A stretch of DNA of 7,703 nucleotides from JALYUA01 sp038229875 (GTDB lineage: Bacteria > Acidobacteriota > Thermoanaerobaculia > UBA5066 > Gp7-AA6): NCBI GenBank assembly GCA_038229875.1, contig JBBROA010000161.1:1-7703 (forward strand), in the 5' to 3' direction. Made by a program: the position numbers and the translations under genes. Below, one piece after another: positions 1 to 5,229 of the stretch (position 1 is its first letter; each line of letters starts with the position of its first letter). The notes below the pieces were generated by a model, which saw only the letters and a program-made list of their open reading frames with translations, searched no databases and was not told the origin of the DNA.

Positions 1-564
1 CAGCGCAGGAGGGGTTCTCGCGGGGTCCATGCGAGACCAGCGGCGGCCGCCGTCTTCCGTCGCGAAAATCGCGAAACGCCCGTCGACCGGATCACCGAGA
101 GCGAGTCCCTGCCGCCGATCCCGGAAAGCTATCGCATCGAAGAAACCCGTCGCGTCGGGATTCTGGAGCGCGAGCGACCAGTGGGATCCGCCGTCCGCGG
201 TCGCGTAGATCCGCGACGCGGCGCCTTCGCCTGCGCTCATCACGACCGCTTCATCCGGGCTGAACGCCTCGACGTCGCGGAAGTCGAGCGCTTCCGCGCC
301 CGAAATCGGAAGGGTGCGCCACGTCCTGCCGGCATCCCGCGTGACGAGGCAGGCGCCGCGGGTTCCGGCGATCCAGGCGATGCCGTCCGAGGGCGCAGAG
401 ACACCCCGGAGGTCGGAGGCGGTCGGCGAGGGCGTGACCGGGAGCCAGGCGAAGGCGGTGAGGGAGAGGACGGTCCCTAGGGTCAGGATCCCGAGAGCGG
501 TTCGACGGGCGGGGAGGCGGGGCTCCCGTCGTGGTTCCGGGGCGTTACGGTTTCTCCGCGACAT
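1..564 (-). CDS. Secreted YCF48/BNR-repeat beta-propeller protein, N-terminal 188 residues (3' end outside window)
   Basis: The minus strand is open from an ATG at 564-562 to the window edge with no stop, giving 188 residues. Residues 1-23 are rich in Arg and Pro. Residues about 24-42 form one hydrophobic segment (ALGILTLGTVLSLTAFAWL), a long signal peptide or N-terminal anchor, so the rest is probably periplasmic or extracellular. Three Asp-box (BNR) motifs follow at a spacing of about 47 residues: VTRDAGRTW (74-82), ATADGGSHW (121-129) and ATEDGGRRW (168-176). The phrase GLALGDPVDGRF (153-164) is typical of the YCF48-like 'oxidoreductase/glycosyl hydrolase' repeat proteins of Acidobacteriota and Bacteroidota. 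The fold expected is a beta-propeller; the ligand or partner is unknown. The gene lies 45 nt after the pilT stop and is probably cotranscribed with it. ATG 564 is the first start codon after the in-frame pilT TAG; the sequence just upstream has only a weak Shine-Dalgarno match. I am sure of the family type, not of any enzymatic role. Confidence 0.82.
   Translation of the reverse strand, partial: MSRRNRNAPEPRREPRLPARRTALGILTLGTVLSLTAFAWLPVTPSPTASDLRGVSAPSDGIAWIAGTRGACLVTRDAGRTWRTLPISGAEALDFRDVEAFSPDEAVVMSAGEGAASRIYATADGGSHWSLALQNPDATGFFDAIAFRDRRQGLALGDPVDGRFAIFATEDGGRRWSRMDPARTPPAL
81..99. repeat. 19-bp exact repeat, copy 1 (other copy at 1612-1630)
   Basis: CGTCGACCGGATCACCGAG occurs here, inside the BNR-protein gene, and again at 1612-1630 inside pilT, in the same orientation. 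The two genes read it in different frames (minus-strand LGDPVDG here, SVIRST in pilT), so shared protein ancestry does not explain it. Confidence 0.6.
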
Positions 565-584
565 CGCTGACTCTAACCAGGATT

Positions 585-607
585 GGGCGCGGGGCCGTCC
601 CGCGCCC
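585..607 (-). other. Perfect GC-rich hairpin just after the pilT stop codon
   Basis: A 9-bp perfect inverted repeat (GGGCGCGGG at 585-593 and CCCGCGCCC at 599-607) with a 5-base loop fills half of the 45-nt gap between pilT and the downstream BNR-protein gene. On the minus-strand transcript it begins 2 nt after the TAG and is not followed by a T-run, so it is a poor intrinsic terminator in that direction. It could protect the upstream mRNA 3' end, attenuate readthrough, or control translation of the next gene. It also covers the last bases of the AGGAGG that overlaps the stop codon (611-606). The structure is seen directly; the role is inferred. Confidence 0.5.
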
Positions 608-609
608 TC

Positions 610-957
610 CTATTTCTTGAAGAATCCCTGCTGGGCGACCTTGCCGGTCTGTTCGGTCGACATCACGCGCTGGTTGAGCTCCTTGATGCGCTCGTTCAGC
701 TGGCCGATTTTGCCCTGGTACTCGCGGGCGATCCGGTCGTTCTCGTTCTTCAGGCGCTGGACCTCGTCCTCGAGATCCGAGACCGCCTGGCTGCGCCCTT
801 CGACGGTGCGGCGCTGGTTCTGGATCTCGGCTCCGTAGCGGGCGACCTCCTCCTCCTTCTCCGTCAGGCGGAGGCGCCACTTCTCTTCCTGCTCCTCGTA
901 GAGCCGCTTGACGTCCATGAGCTGGGTGATGGCGGAGAAGTCGTTGTCCGAGGCCAT
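610..957 (-). CDS. Possible separate 115-aa coiled-coil product from an internal start in pilT
   Basis: Inside pilT, in the same frame, ATG at 957-955 (residue 366 of the long protein) is preceded by AGGAGG at 967-962 with a 4-nt gap. This Shine-Dalgarno match is far better than that of the long gene's own TTG start, and it encodes the linker residues RGGS between the ATPase and the coiled coil. Translation from here would give MASDNDFSAITQLMD..., a highly charged, helix-prone protein with leucine or isoleucine spaced through residues about 395-462 of the long form, ending GFFKK. Two readings are possible: one gene making both a fused and a free coiled-coil protein, or two formerly separate genes whose stop was lost. 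I do not recognise the short protein. The internal start is visible; its use is inference. Confidence 0.45.
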   Translation of the reverse strand: MASDNDFSAITQLMDVKRLYEEQEEKWRLRLTEKEEEVARYGAEIQNQRRTVEGRSQAVSDLEDEVQRLKNENDRIAREYQGKIGQLNERIKELNQRVMSTEQTGKVAQQGFFKK

Positions 958-2052
958 AGATCCTCCTCGATGTTCTTCCTCGATCTGAGGGAAGAGCTTG
1001 CGCAGCTTGAGCGACAGGTCTTCGGGGTCCGTCGAAAGCTCCATCGCGCGCCGATACGTGATCTTGCCGTTGACGAGGAGCGCAATCAGGGATTGATTCA
1101 TCGTCTGCATCCGGTAGTACCCGACGGAGGACTCGATCTCGTCCAGGATCTCCTTCGTCTCGCCGCCTTCGATCTGCTTGGCGATCTTCGGAGAATTGAT
1201 CATGATCTCGCAGACCGGGACCATCCCCGACCCGTCGGACTTTTCGATCAGCCGCATGGAGACGATGGCGCGGAGGACGAGCGCGAGCTGCGCGCGCAGC
1301 TGATTTTGCTGGCCGGCGGGGCAGGTGTCGATGATGCGGTCGATCGACTGAGCCGCGCTGTTCGTGTGCAGGGTCGAGAAGACGAGGTGCCCCGTCTCCG
1401 CTGCCGTGATGACGGTCTGGATCGTGCTCCAGTCCCGCATCTCGCCGACCATGATGACGTCCGGGTCCTGCCGCATCATGTTCTTGAGGGCTTCGTTGAA
1501 GTTCGGGGTATCAGTCCCGATCTCTCGCTGGGAGACAGCCGCCTTGCCGTCCGCGAAGAGGTACTCGATCGGATCCTCGATCGTCACGATGTGGACGGCG
1601 CGCTTCTCGATCGTCGACCGGATCACCGAGGCGAGGGTGGTCGATTTACCGGATCCGGTCGGGCCGGTGATCAGGACCAGGCCCGTGGGGATGTGGATGA
1701 ACGTCTCGAGGACTTCCGGGAGGCCGAGCTCGGAGATCTCGGGGATCTTGAAGGAGATCCGCCGGAAGACGGCGGCGAACGAGCCCCGCTGGATGAAGAT
1801 GTTGGCTCGGAAACGCGCCACGCCGGGGACCCCGTAGCCGAGGTCGACGGACTGGTTCTGGTCCAGCTTGGCCTGCTGCGCCGGGGTCAGGATCTCGCGC
1901 AGCATGGTCTCGAGGTCCTTCGGCTGGAGGGCCTCTGTGTTCAGCGGGATGAGTTTTCCCTTGATCCGCAGGAGGGGCGGACGCATGGGCTTCAAGTGGA
2001 GGTCGGAAGCCTCCTTCTTGGCCATGAACTTGAGGAGCTCGACGAGAGTCAA
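610..2052 (-). CDS. pilT: PilT/PilU-family type IV pilus motor ATPase with C-terminal coiled-coil extension
   Basis: This 480-residue protein is a hexameric secretion-type ATPase, which in the PilT/PilU family powers pilus retraction at the inner membrane. The N-terminal domain has the family's ELL...ASDLHL pattern (residues 5-20). Catalytic motifs follow in order: Walker A GPTGSGKST (130-138), Asp box HIVTIEDPIEY (154-164), Walker B DPDVIMVGEMRD (196-207), His box GHLVFSTLHT (221-230) and MQTMNQSL (315-322). The usual PilT AIRNLIRE motif is replaced by KIAKQIEGG (289-297), and the ending resembles PilU, so PilT versus PilU is not certain. The ATPase ends near residue 360. Family members usually stop about there; this one continues in frame for about 115 residues of charged heptad-like coiled coil, ending GFFKK. 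The start is TTG at 2052-2050; it restores the conserved N-terminus, and no ATG fits as well (the next is M10 at 2025). The gene lies 36 nt downstream of cca and is probably in the same operon, with a possible promoter of its own in the gap. Confidence 0.95.
   Translation of the reverse strand: MTLVELLKFMAKKEASDLHLKPMRPPLLRIKGKLIPLNTEALQPKDLETMLREILTPAQQAKLDQNQSVDLGYGVPGVARFRANIFIQRGSFAAVFRRISFKIPEISELGLPEVLETFIHIPTGLVLITGPTGSGKSTTLASVIRSTIEKRAVHIVTIEDPIEYLFADGKAAVSQREIGTDTPNFNEALKNMMRQDPDVIMVGEMRDWSTIQTVITAAETGHLVFSTLHTNSAAQSIDRIIDTCPAGQQNQLRAQLALVLRAIVSMRLIEKSDGSGMVPVCEIMINSPKIAKQIEGGETKEILDEIESSVGYYRMQTMNQSLIALLVNGKITYRRAMELSTDPEDLSLKLRKLFPQIEEEHRGGSMASDNDFSAITQLMDVKRLYEEQEEKWRLRLTEKEEEVARYGAEIQNQRRTVEGRSQAVSDLEDEVQRLKNENDRIAREYQGKIGQLNERIKELNQRVMSTEQTGKVAQQGFFKK
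962..967 (-). promoter_or_regulatory. Strong internal Shine-Dalgarno sequence within pilT
   Basis: AGGAGG on the minus strand at 967-962 lies 4 nt before an in-frame ATG at 957-955. It sits exactly at the domain boundary between the PilT ATPase and its coiled-coil tail, where an internal start would release a self-contained piece. The spacing is on the short side but usable. Confidence 0.5.
1612..1630. repeat. 19-bp exact repeat, copy 2 (other copy at 81-99)
   Basis: Second copy of CGTCGACCGGATCACCGAG. It lies in pilT just after the Walker A codons, where the minus strand encodes SVIRST. The flanks are not alike beyond a few bases. Confidence 0.6.
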
Positions 2053-2061
2053 AGGTACGCA

Positions 2062-2067
2062 ATTATA
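2062..2067 (-). promoter_or_regulatory. Perfect -10 box (TATAAT) directly upstream of pilT
   Basis: TATAAT on the minus strand at 2067-2062 lies in an AT-rich gap (2053-2088) that stands out in this GC-rich window. The best -35 candidate is ATGACC (4 of 6 matches to TTGACA) with a long 19-nt spacer, so the -35 side is weak. A transcript starting about 7 nt beyond the box would begin around 2055, only a few bases before the TTG start at 2052, and so would be nearly leaderless. No Shine-Dalgarno sequence precedes that TTG, which agrees with this reading. Confidence 0.45.
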
Positions 2068-2088
2068 GAACAGATAAGGGGTTTTCGG

Positions 2089-3330
2089 TCATTTCTCCGC
2101 GCGCGCTGCGGCGGAAGTCGAGCGGAGGAGCCAGCGCTTCGCCTGCGCGCGGGAGCGGACGCGCCCTCGCAGGCCTTCGATCTCGACCTCGCGAAGGATC
2201 TCTCCGACGCGCGGTCCGGGCGCGATCCGCACCCATTCGAGGATGTCTCTTCCGGTCACGCGGGGCGGTTTTCGGGCGGCCCGGAGAGTTCGCCGCGCGG
2301 CCGATAGCGGCCGGGTGGCCCCGGGACAGAGCAGCTTCCCGAGCAGAAGCGCGTCCCCGCCTTCCGTCGCGGCGTCCCGGACCCAGCCCCAGCGCGCATC
2401 CGCTGTGTCGAGCCGGGCGGCTCGGCCGGCGAGCCGCAGGAGAAGAGCGATCCGGCCGGCGGTCGCGCGGGAGAAGCGGCGGGAGAGGAGCCAGGCGGCC
2501 GTCTCCTCCGGAGTCAGGCGGAGTCCTGCGGCGAGAAGAGCCAGCCGCAACTCGACGCGCCGGGCGGGCGGCTGCCGCACAAGCGCGGGGTGATCCAGCG
2601 GAGCGCGGCGGACGAGCCCCGTGGCGCGATGCGGCGAGAGCGGGCGCCCGAGCGCGGTTCCGAGCTGGCAGGTGCGGGCCGCCCAGGCGAGCGCCGGCAG
2701 AACGTGGGAGGACACGAGAAGTTTTTCGAGCTCGACCCGGATGCGCTCCGGCGCGGCAGACGGAAGAAGGGGAGCGGTCCGCCGGCAGGCGGCGGAGGTG
2801 GCGCGATCCGGCACGAGTTTCATCGTGGCGATGAACCGGGCCGCGCGGAACGTGCGGAGCGGGTCGTCGCGGAGGTTCTCTTCGGAGATCATTCGCAGGG
2901 TTCCTCTCGCGAGGTCTTCGATTCCGCCGTAGGGGTCGATCCACTCCTTTCGAGAAAGCGAGATCGCCACCGCGTTCACCGTGAAATCACGGCGGGCGAG
3001 GTCCTCTCGAATCCCGCCGCCGGTCAACTCCGCGAGATCGAGCTCGGTGGAGCCCGCGACGCGGGCCACGCGCGGCGACTCCGCCGACAGCGGAACCGCG
3101 CTGCCGAATCCCGCTGCCGACAGCTCCGCGGCGACGTCGAACGGGTCAGCGGCGATCACGACGTCGAGGTCCGGACAGGCGCGGCCCCGGCGAATGTCTC
3201 GAGGAGCGCCGCCGACGAGCCAGCCGTCGGACCCGCGGCGCGCGAGAGCCCGTGTGAGCGCGCGGAGAATCGGACGCCGCCAGACCGCGGCGAGCGCGAG
3301 GTGCGCCAGCGCGACTCCCGCGCCTCGCAA
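2089..3330 (-). CDS. cca: tRNA nucleotidyltransferase / poly(A) polymerase family protein (CCA- or A-adding)
   Basis: This class II nucleotidyltransferase adds CCA, or only A, to tRNA 3' ends, or A tails to RNA; the sequence alone does not decide which. Counting from the TTG at 3330, it has 413 residues. The active-site signature WLVGGAPRD (37-45) is followed by the metal-binding DLDVV (54-58). Then come RRDFTVNA (113-120), DPYGGIEDL (132-140), DPLRTFRAARF (156-166, template region) and ERIRVELEKLL (195-205). The C-terminal PGPRVGEIL (371-379) is the usual tail-domain motif of CCA enzymes. No clear HD phosphohydrolase motif is visible. The open frame runs further upstream to 3660, but that part is antisense to gatC and has no family similarity. 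Between gatC and the conserved core there is no in-frame ATG or GTG; TTG 3330 is the only standard start and has a weak ribosome site, so the exact start is uncertain (CTG at 3351 is an alternative). It probably leads an operon with pilT. Confidence 0.85.
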   Translation of the reverse strand: MRGAGVALAHLALAAVWRRPILRALTRALARRGSDGWLVGGAPRDIRRGRACPDLDVVIAADPFDVAAELSAAGFGSAVPLSAESPRVARVAGSTELDLAELTGGGIREDLARRDFTVNAVAISLSRKEWIDPYGGIEDLARGTLRMISEENLRDDPLRTFRAARFIATMKLVPDRATSAACRRTAPLLPSAAPERIRVELEKLLVSSHVLPALAWAARTCQLGTALGRPLSPHRATGLVRRAPLDHPALVRQPPARRVELRLALLAAGLRLTPEETAAWLLSRRFSRATAGRIALLLRLAGRAARLDTADARWGWVRDAATEGGDALLLGKLLCPGATRPLSAARRTLRAARKPPRVTGRDILEWVRIAPGPRVGEILREVEIEGLRGRVRSRAQAKRWLLRSTSAAARAEK

Positions 3331-3361
3331 TTCGTGACGCGTCTCGCGCAGCCCGGGAGTG

Positions 3362-3389
3362 TTGGAAATCAGCGGAGTGGCCTTACAAT
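3362..3389 (+). promoter_or_regulatory. Candidate gatC promoter in the divergent cca/gatC gap
   Basis: TTGGAA (3362-3367, 4 of 6 matches to TTGACA), a 16-nt spacer and TACAAT (3384-3389, 5 of 6 matches to TATAAT) lie in the 66-base gap between the divergent cca and gatC genes. Seven bases separate the -10 box from the gatC ATG at 3397, so the expected transcript start falls on or next to the ATG, implying a leaderless mRNA. No Shine-Dalgarno sequence is present before the ATG (CAATTCCGAGC). I could not find a good promoter for the opposite direction. Confidence 0.45.
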
Positions 3390-3396
3390 TCCGAGC

Positions 3397-3705
3397 ATGT
3401 CTTCCGCGCCTTCGCCTGTCGCGCCCGAAATGGTCCGCAAAGTCGCCGCGCTCGCGCGCCTGCGCGTTCCGGATACCGATCTTTCCGCATGGACGGACCA
3501 GCTCGGACGCATTCTCTCTTACATCGGACAGCTCGAAAGCATCCCGGAACGGCCGATAGCGCCCGAAGCGCCGCTGCCGGCGACACCGGTCCGCGCCGAC
3601 GAGCCCATTCCCGGCCACGGCGCCGACGCGCTCGAGACGAATGCCCCGTTGACGGTGCACGGCTACGGCAGTGTTCCCCGGATCGTCGGCAGCCTGACTC
3701 CGTGA
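3397..3705 (+). CDS. gatC: Aspartyl/glutamyl-tRNA amidotransferase subunit C (GatC)
   Basis: This 102-residue protein is the small scaffold subunit of the GatCAB complex, which converts Glu-tRNA(Gln) and/or Asp-tRNA(Asn) to the amidated form in the cytoplasm; GatC wraps around GatA and contacts GatB. It shows the full family layout at the usual length of about 95-100 residues: VRKVAALARLRV (13-24), the helix LGRILSYIGQLESI (36-49), a Pro-rich stretch, VRADEP (65-70), LETNAP (79-84) and a C-terminal VPRIVGSL (93-100). The start is ATG 3397, with no Shine-Dalgarno sequence but a -10-like box 7 nt upstream. gatA follows after 48 nt. gatB is not in this window. Confidence 0.95.
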   Translation: MSSAPSPVAPEMVRKVAALARLRVPDTDLSAWTDQLGRILSYIGQLESIPERPIAPEAPLPATPVRADEPIPGHGADALETNAPLTVHGYGSVPRIVGSLTP

Positions 3706-3723
3706 GGGTGAGGGTGAGGGTGA
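3702..3723 (+). repeat. Hexamer microsatellite (GTGAGG)x3.7 across the gatC stop codon
   Basis: Three full copies of GTGAGG plus GTGA begin inside the last sense codon of gatC and include its stop. In the gatC frame this reads TGA-GGG-TGA-GGG-TGA-GGG-TGA, so gatC ends in four stops at 6-base intervals. There are three GGG tracts, one short of a canonical G-quadruplex. A second short direct repeat, GCGTGAA at 3744-3750 and 3752-3758, surrounds the gatA GTG start. The array may have arisen by slippage and copy number may vary between strains. Confidence 0.85.
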
Positions 3724-3753
3724 CGACCGCGCGTCCGCTGAACGCGTGAAAGC

Positions 3754-5229
3754 GTGAACAACAACCCCGCGGAAGGGGAAGCGCGCGGCGTCCGCGAGAC
3801 GGCAGCGGACGTCAACGGTGGCCGCCGCCGGGCCGTCGAGGTCCTGGAAGAGGCGCTCGCTCGGGTCGAATCCGGAGATCGGCGCGTCGGAGCGTTTATC
3901 GAGGTGACGACTGGTCCCGCTCGGGAAGAAGCCGCCACCGTCGACGCGAGGGTCGCCGCGGGAGAAAAGCTTCCGCTCGCCGGAGTCCCGATTGCCGTCA
4001 AGGACAACCTCTGGGTCGCAGGACGGCAGACGACGTGCGCGTCGCGGATCCTGCGCGGTTTCCGTCCTTCGGAAGACGCCACGGCGGTCGCCAGGCTGCG
4101 CCGCGCCGGCGCCGTCTTCGTCGGGCGGACCAACATGGACGAGTTCGCGATGGGGTCATCGACCGAGAACAGCTCGGTTCTGAAGACCGCAAATCCGTGG
4201 GACCTCTCTCGGATACCGGGAGGGTCTTCCGGCGGCAGCGCCGCCGCGGTTTCGGCCAGGTTCGTCCCCGCGGCAATCGGCTCGGACACCGGCGGCTCCA
4301 TCCGGCAGCCCGCCGCGTGCTGCGGCGTGGTCGGTTTCAAACCCACGTACGGCCGAGTTTCCCGGTTCGGCCTCGTGGCGTTCGCGTCGTCGCTCGACCA
4401 GGTCGGCCCTCTCACACGGAACGTCTCGGACGCCGCGCGGGTCTATCGGGTGATCGCGGGGCAGGACCCTCGCGACTCGACGAGCGCGGGGGAGCCCGTG
4501 GGTGACCCGGAAGCCGCCGCGGGCACAGGATTCGCCGGCAGGACCGTCGGTTTTCTCGTCGACGCGGACGCCGAGGGGCTCGATCCGGAGGTCGCGGCCA
4601 ACCTGGAGGAGGCGCGCAAAGCATTCCGCGCCGCGGGCGCGAGCGTCACGACCGTCTCCATTCCCCGCGCGTCCGCGGCCGTCGCGATTTACTACGTCAT
4701 CGCGAGCGCCGAGGCGTCCTCCAACCTCGCGAGGTTCGACGGGGTGCGGTACGGGCCGCGGGAGCCCGCCTCCGACCTGCTGTCGCTCTACGTCGAAACG
4801 CGCACGGCCGGGTTCGGGGCGGAGGTCAAGCGGCGGATCCTTCTCGGTACGTTCGCGCTGTCGGCCGGGTACCACGAGGCCTACTACGGGCGCGCCATGT
4901 CCGCCCGGCAGCTCCTCTCGGAAGACTTCGACCGCGCTTTTTCCCGGGTGGACGTGGTGGTCTGTCCATCGATCCCGACGCCGGCGTTCCGGCTGGGAGA
5001 AAAGACGGAAGACCCGTTAAGCATGTACCTCTCCGACGTGTTCACCGTGCCCGCGTCTCTCGCCGGGCTCCCCGCGATCACGGTTCCCTCCGGGCTTTCG
5101 CGCGGCCGGCTCCCGCTCGGAATTCAAATCGTCGCTCCTCGGTTTTCGGAGGAAACGTTGTTCGCGGCCGCGGGCGCCCTGGAGAGGGAGCTCGCGTTTC
5201 CGCAGGAGCTGCCCTCTGGGATGGCCTGA
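3754..5229 (+). CDS. gatA: Aspartyl/glutamyl-tRNA amidotransferase subunit A (GatA)
   Basis: This is the glutaminase subunit of GatCAB: an amidase-signature enzyme that hydrolyses Gln and channels the ammonia to GatB for transamidation of mischarged tRNA. The protein has 491 residues, normal for the family. The Ser-cisSer-Lys triad is intact: Lys83 in PIAVKDN, Ser158 in PGGSSGGS and Ser182 in SDTGGSIRQPA, with spacing identical to that of characterised GatA (75 and 99 residues after the Lys). Other near-invariant stretches are GRTNMDEFAMGSSTENS (124-140), GVVGFKPTYGRVSR (191-204) and AFASSLDQVGPLTR (209-222). The start GTG 3754 is the first possible start after an in-frame TGA at 3739-3741; ribosome-site evidence is weak. 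The last codons (QEL) contain an AGGAG that probably serves the overlapping downstream amidase gene. Confidence 0.98.
   Translation: MNNNPAEGEARGVRETAADVNGGRRRAVEVLEEALARVESGDRRVGAFIEVTTGPAREEAATVDARVAAGEKLPLAGVPIAVKDNLWVAGRQTTCASRILRGFRPSEDATAVARLRRAGAVFVGRTNMDEFAMGSSTENSSVLKTANPWDLSRIPGGSSGGSAAAVSARFVPAAIGSDTGGSIRQPAACCGVVGFKPTYGRVSRFGLVAFASSLDQVGPLTRNVSDAARVYRVIAGQDPRDSTSAGEPVGDPEAAAGTGFAGRTVGFLVDADAEGLDPEVAANLEEARKAFRAAGASVTTVSIPRASAAVAIYYVIASAEASSNLARFDGVRYGPREPASDLLSLYVETRTAGFGAEVKRRILLGTFALSAGYHEAYYGRAMSARQLLSEDFDRAFSRVDVVVCPSIPTPAFRLGEKTEDPLSMYLSDVFTVPASLAGLPAITVPSGLSRGRLPLGIQIVAPRFSEETLFAAAGALERELAFPQELPSGMA
5204..5209 (+). promoter_or_regulatory. Shine-Dalgarno sequence for the amidase CTG start, inside gatA
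   Basis: AGGAGC at 5204-5209 lies 6 nt before the CTG at 5216, good spacing for initiation. This supports CTG as the amidase start and implies translational coupling to gatA, whose stop codon (5227-5229) is downstream of that CTG. Confidence 0.5.

Noticed and set aside
583..2307. 574-codon open frame on the plus strand, opposite pilT and the cca end
   Set aside because: It is antisense to a strongly supported gene. Its Arg/Asp/Leu-rich composition is what the complement of GC-rich coding DNA gives, and no domain or motif is visible.
2590..3393. Plus-strand open frame running into gatC in the same frame, which would give a 371-residue GatC
   Set aside because: The upstream part is antisense to cca and unlike any GatC; the family length and N-terminus match a start at ATG 3397.
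3331..3660. Upstream extension of the cca frame to an ATG at 3660
   Set aside because: This part is antisense to gatC and lacks nucleotidyltransferase similarity; the conserved core begins only at about 3220.
3702..3723. G-quadruplex at the gatC-gatA junction
   Set aside because: Only three GGG tracts are present; a canonical intramolecular quadruplex needs four.
3663..4875. Minus-strand open frames opposite gatA
   Set aside because: gatA is intact with all its catalytic residues; the reverse frames are low-complexity shadows.
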